The position numbers and the translations under genes were made by a program. A stretch of 64,000 nucleotides of DNA, taken from NCBI GenBank assembly GCA_020056965.1, contig JAGVGT010000047.1, forward strand, positions 23,619 to 87,618, in the 5' to 3' direction. This document shows positions 61,909-64,000 of the stretch, in pieces. Under the pieces are notes generated by a model. That model saw only the letters and a list, made by a program, of their open reading frames with translations. It was not told where the DNA came from and searched no databases. How positions within the stretch are numbered: position 1 is the first letter of the stretch; each line of letters begins with the position of its first letter. Source of the stretch: Deltaproteobacteria bacterium (GTDB lineage: Bacteria > Desulfobacterota > Desulfobulbia > Desulfobulbales > JAGXFP01).

Positions 61909-63792
61909 TTAGCCCCGGATGGCCTCAACCTGCCCGTCATTGGGCGCCATGGCCGGATCGCCGACGATATTGATCGCCACCTCGTAGCGCCCTTCCAGCT
62001 CCACCAGATCGGCCCGCTTTTTGTTGAGCAGATACTGGGCCACCGCCAGTGGCAGGCGACACTCGACCCTTTTCACCTCACGGCGGACCACCACGGTCTG
62101 GACCCGCCGCAGGTAAACCAGGGCCAGGGTCTCGACCGAACGGACCATGCCCCGCCCTAGGCAGTGCTCACAGACATGGTAGCTGCCCCGCTCCACCGGC
62201 GAGGCCAGCTTCTGCCGGGAGATCTGCATCAGCCCGAACTTAGAGATCCGGCTGAGGTCAACCTTGGCCCGGTCATGTTTCATGCTGGCCTTGACCTTCT
62301 TTTCCACCTCTTTAACGTGCTTGGACTCCCGCATGTCGATGAAATCGACCACGATCAGGCCGCCCAGATCGCGCAGCCGCAACTGCCGGGCCATCTCCTC
62401 GGCCGCCTCCATGTTAGCCAGGAAGATCGATTCCTCGAAGTTCTTGTCCTTGGAAGTGCGCCCGGAGTTAACATCGATGGCCACCAAGGCCTCGGTGGGG
62501 GTGATGACAATGGAGCCGCCCGAGGGCAGGGGCACGGTGGGCTGATAGATCTGCTCGATCTGCTTTTCGACCTGATGATTGTTGAAGATCGGCTGGGTGC
62601 CGGCGTGCAGACGTGCCACCGTCTTCTTGCGCCCCGGGGTCAGGTCGAGGAAGGCCTGGACCTTGCGCAGGACCTCCTCGTTATCGACCAGGATCTCCTG
62701 AATATCCGGGGTGTAACGGTCGCGAAGAAAGCGGGCGATGATGTCCTGCTCCTTGTAAACCAGGGCCGGCGCCGCCAGCTTCTGGCCGCGCTCCCGGATC
62801 TCGGTCCAGAGGTTGAGCAGATAGCGCAAGTCCTCGGAAACCGCGGTCTTGGTGATGTCCTTGCTGGCAGTCCGGACGATGTAGCCGACCCCTTCCGGCA
62901 ACTCCAGGCTGTCGATCAGGCTGCGCAACTTGTCGCGCTGGGATTCGCTTTCGATCTTCCGGGAGATGCCGGCGCTGTCGCTGCCCGGCATCAACACCAG
63001 GTAACGGCCCGGCAGGGAGAGAAAGGTGGTCATATTGGCGCCCTTGTTGGCCACAGCCTCCTTGACCACCTGGACCAGCACCTCGTCACCCTTGCGCAGG
63101 GCCTTTTCGATCTCCACGTCTTTCCAGTGACGAACCGTATCGCTGGAGCCCCGGAGATATTCGGGGTGAATATCGTTGAAGGAAAGGAAACCGTTCTTGG
63201 CCTCGCCGATATCGACGAAGGCCGCCTGCAGACTGGGTTCGATGGAGACGATTCGCCCTTTGTAGATGTTGCCCTTGGTCTGGGCATGGGAAACCGTCTC
63301 GACGTAGAAGGCCTCGACCCGGCCGTTTTCGGTCAGGGCGATGCGGCACTCTTCGGGTTCATCGGTATTGATCAGGAGCTTGCGCTTGACGTTGTCGGCT
63401 CGGCTTTTCTCCTCCGGGGTCTCTTCGACCTCGGCCAGCTCGGCCTCCTCCTCCACCAATTCATCATCCTCGTCCGACTCGGTCTGCTCAGCCGACTCGG
63501 TCGCTTCGGCGACCGGAGCATCCGCCGCGGCTCCCTTGCGGCGACTCCGCCCGGAACGGCGTCGGCCGCCCCTTTTGCGGACGCGGCCCGGCTTCTTTTC
63601 CCCATCGCCGTTGAGATCCGCGACCTCTTGGCCCTCGCCGGTCGGCACCGGTGCTGCTTTATCTTCTTGTTCCACTTTTGTATTGTCCTTCTGGCCGGTA
63701 AGCCATTTGCCGATCCGGGCGATCACTGAAGTGTCCCCCTTGCCGGTCTCTGATTTTTCATGATTAGCTGATTTGATAGTATTTTCTGCCAT
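61909..63792 (-). CDS. Ribonuclease E/G family endoribonuclease
   Basis: A 627-residue endoribonuclease for mRNA decay and rRNA processing. The first 130 residues are a disordered basic then acidic extension (GRVRKRGGRRRSGRSRRKG, then Glu-rich), unlike RNase G. The catalytic region has an S1-like domain (NIYKGRIVSIEPSLQAAFVDIG), the 5'-sensor region, and metal-binding Asp residues in ALVAIDVNSGR and IVVDFIDM. The Zn-link is CEHCLGRGM. No E. coli-type C-terminal degradosome tail is present; the extension is at the N terminus instead. The ATG at 63792 lies in the 3' end of the upstream gene (29-base overlap). Confidence 0.94.
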   Translation of the reverse strand: MAENTIKSANHEKSETGKGDTSVIARIGKWLTGQKDNTKVEQEDKAAPVPTGEGQEVADLNGDGEKKPGRVRKRGGRRRSGRSRRKGAAADAPVAEATESAEQTESDEDDELVEEEAELAEVEETPEEKSRADNVKRKLLINTDEPEECRIALTENGRVEAFYVETVSHAQTKGNIYKGRIVSIEPSLQAAFVDIGEAKNGFLSFNDIHPEYLRGSSDTVRHWKDVEIEKALRKGDEVLVQVVKEAVANKGANMTTFLSLPGRYLVLMPGSDSAGISRKIESESQRDKLRSLIDSLELPEGVGYIVRTASKDITKTAVSEDLRYLLNLWTEIRERGQKLAAPALVYKEQDIIARFLRDRYTPDIQEILVDNEEVLRKVQAFLDLTPGRKKTVARLHAGTQPIFNNHQVEKQIEQIYQPTVPLPSGGSIVITPTEALVAIDVNSGRTSKDKNFEESIFLANMEAAEEMARQLRLRDLGGLIVVDFIDMRESKHVKEVEKKVKASMKHDRAKVDLSRISKFGLMQISRQKLASPVERGSYHVCEHCLGRGMVRSVETLALVYLRRVQTVVVRREVKRVECRLPLAVAQYLLNKKRADLVELEGRYEVAINIVGDPAMAPNDGQVEAIRG

Positions 63793-64000
63793 CGTATTCG
63801 GTCTCTCTGATCCTGCCGGCCTCGGCAAGTTCGCAAATTGATTGGCTGACGGCCGCTTCGGACAGACTCAAAGCCTGGCCGATATCCTCGACGGTACAGG
63901 GCCGCCTCTTCAACATCTCCCAGATTTCCTCGGCGCTGTGCGCCCCGCCGCTGCCTTCCGGACCGGTAAAACCGGCGACCACCTCCACCGGCACCGCCCC
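63764..64000 (-). CDS. 3' end of a gene with C-terminal winged-helix domain (runs off the window)
   Basis: The frame is open to the right edge and ends at 63764. The visible 78 residues have a Gly-rich linker (VVAGFTGPEGSGGAHS) and then a winged helix: AEEIWEMLKRRPCTVEDIGQALSLSEAAVSQSICELAEAGRIRETEYDGRKYYQ. A GTG at 63994 could start a short protein, but the linker and lack of a ribosome site favour the tail of a longer one; a winged helix at the end of a radical SAM protein is one possibility. It overlaps the RNase gene, so the two are co-translated. Confidence 0.6.
   Translation of the reverse strand, partial: GAVPVEVVAGFTGPEGSGGAHSAEEIWEMLKRRPCTVEDIGQALSLSEAAVSQSICELAEAGRIRETEYDGRKYYQIS

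Noticed and set aside
62164..63729. 521-codon plus-strand frame opposite the RNase E/G gene
   Set aside because: Antisense shadow; the RNase motifs, terminator and start are on the minus strand.

Overview
The window reads as a GC-rich chromosome segment of an anaerobic, respiring Gram-negative bacterium, most likely a member of the Desulfobacterota (Desulfobulbales or Desulfuromonadales type). This rests on an AhbD-type radical SAM heme synthase, a periplasmic cytochrome with 12 heme-binding sites, an Acs/DUF294/exonuclease/DUF485/ActP acetate module, many c-di-GMP proteins, and dispersed palindromic repeats typical of that group. The lineage is inferred from gene content only. I saw no rRNA, tRNA or CRISPR array.

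Layout. 0-16 kb is housekeeping: HD-domain protein (cut by the left edge), hemE, ahbD, a PIN-PhoH ATPase, nadE translationally coupled to the 12-heme cytochrome, a hybrid histidine kinase, an acyl-CoA synthetase, hisD-rsmG, and a Cys-rich small protein behind a Fur-like site. 16-22 kb holds a methyltransferase/DUF6504 pair, a large unknown gene broken by a frameshift, an orphan protein made only of IF-2-like C-terminal domains, a DEDD exonuclease and a lipoprotein thiol peroxidase without the usual resolving cysteine.

22.2-29.4 kb is an accessory, defence-like island. On the minus strand lie a MazG-type pyrophosphohydrolase, a nuclease-helicase fused to a LexA/UmuD-like S24 peptidase with an AAAG putative self-cleavage site, a mini-ORF, a RhuM protein, a Bro-N antirepressor-like protein, a degenerate JAB/MPN-like protein and a four-helix-bundle protein interrupted by a heptamer-repeat hairpin. 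Next to it is a BrnT/BrnA toxin-antitoxin pair with a palindromic operator. This is my main candidate for an undescribed system.

29.5-37 kb is an acetate uptake and activation module with divergent acs and a strong sigma70-like promoter. 37-49 kb is a c-di-GMP and pilus neighbourhood: EAL protein, MltA, PilT/PilU ATPase, a zinc-ribbon/receiver-like protein, HAMP-GGDDF, a double-PilZ protein and V4R-GAF-HD-GYP. 49-53.7 kb carries a methyltransferase, rmuC, a secreted protein and the ABC-F ATPase uup, whose 5' end is partly duplicated upstream.

53.8-58.9 kb is an AT-richer island with clear decay: a secreted unknown protein, an exported GH25 lysozyme, a P63C-domain protein with repeated operator-like boxes, an IS110 transposase remnant and hairpin repeats. 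59-64 kb returns to core genes: a large PAS-GAF-HD-GYP sensor, an RNase E/G, and the 3' end of a gene with a winged-helix terminus.
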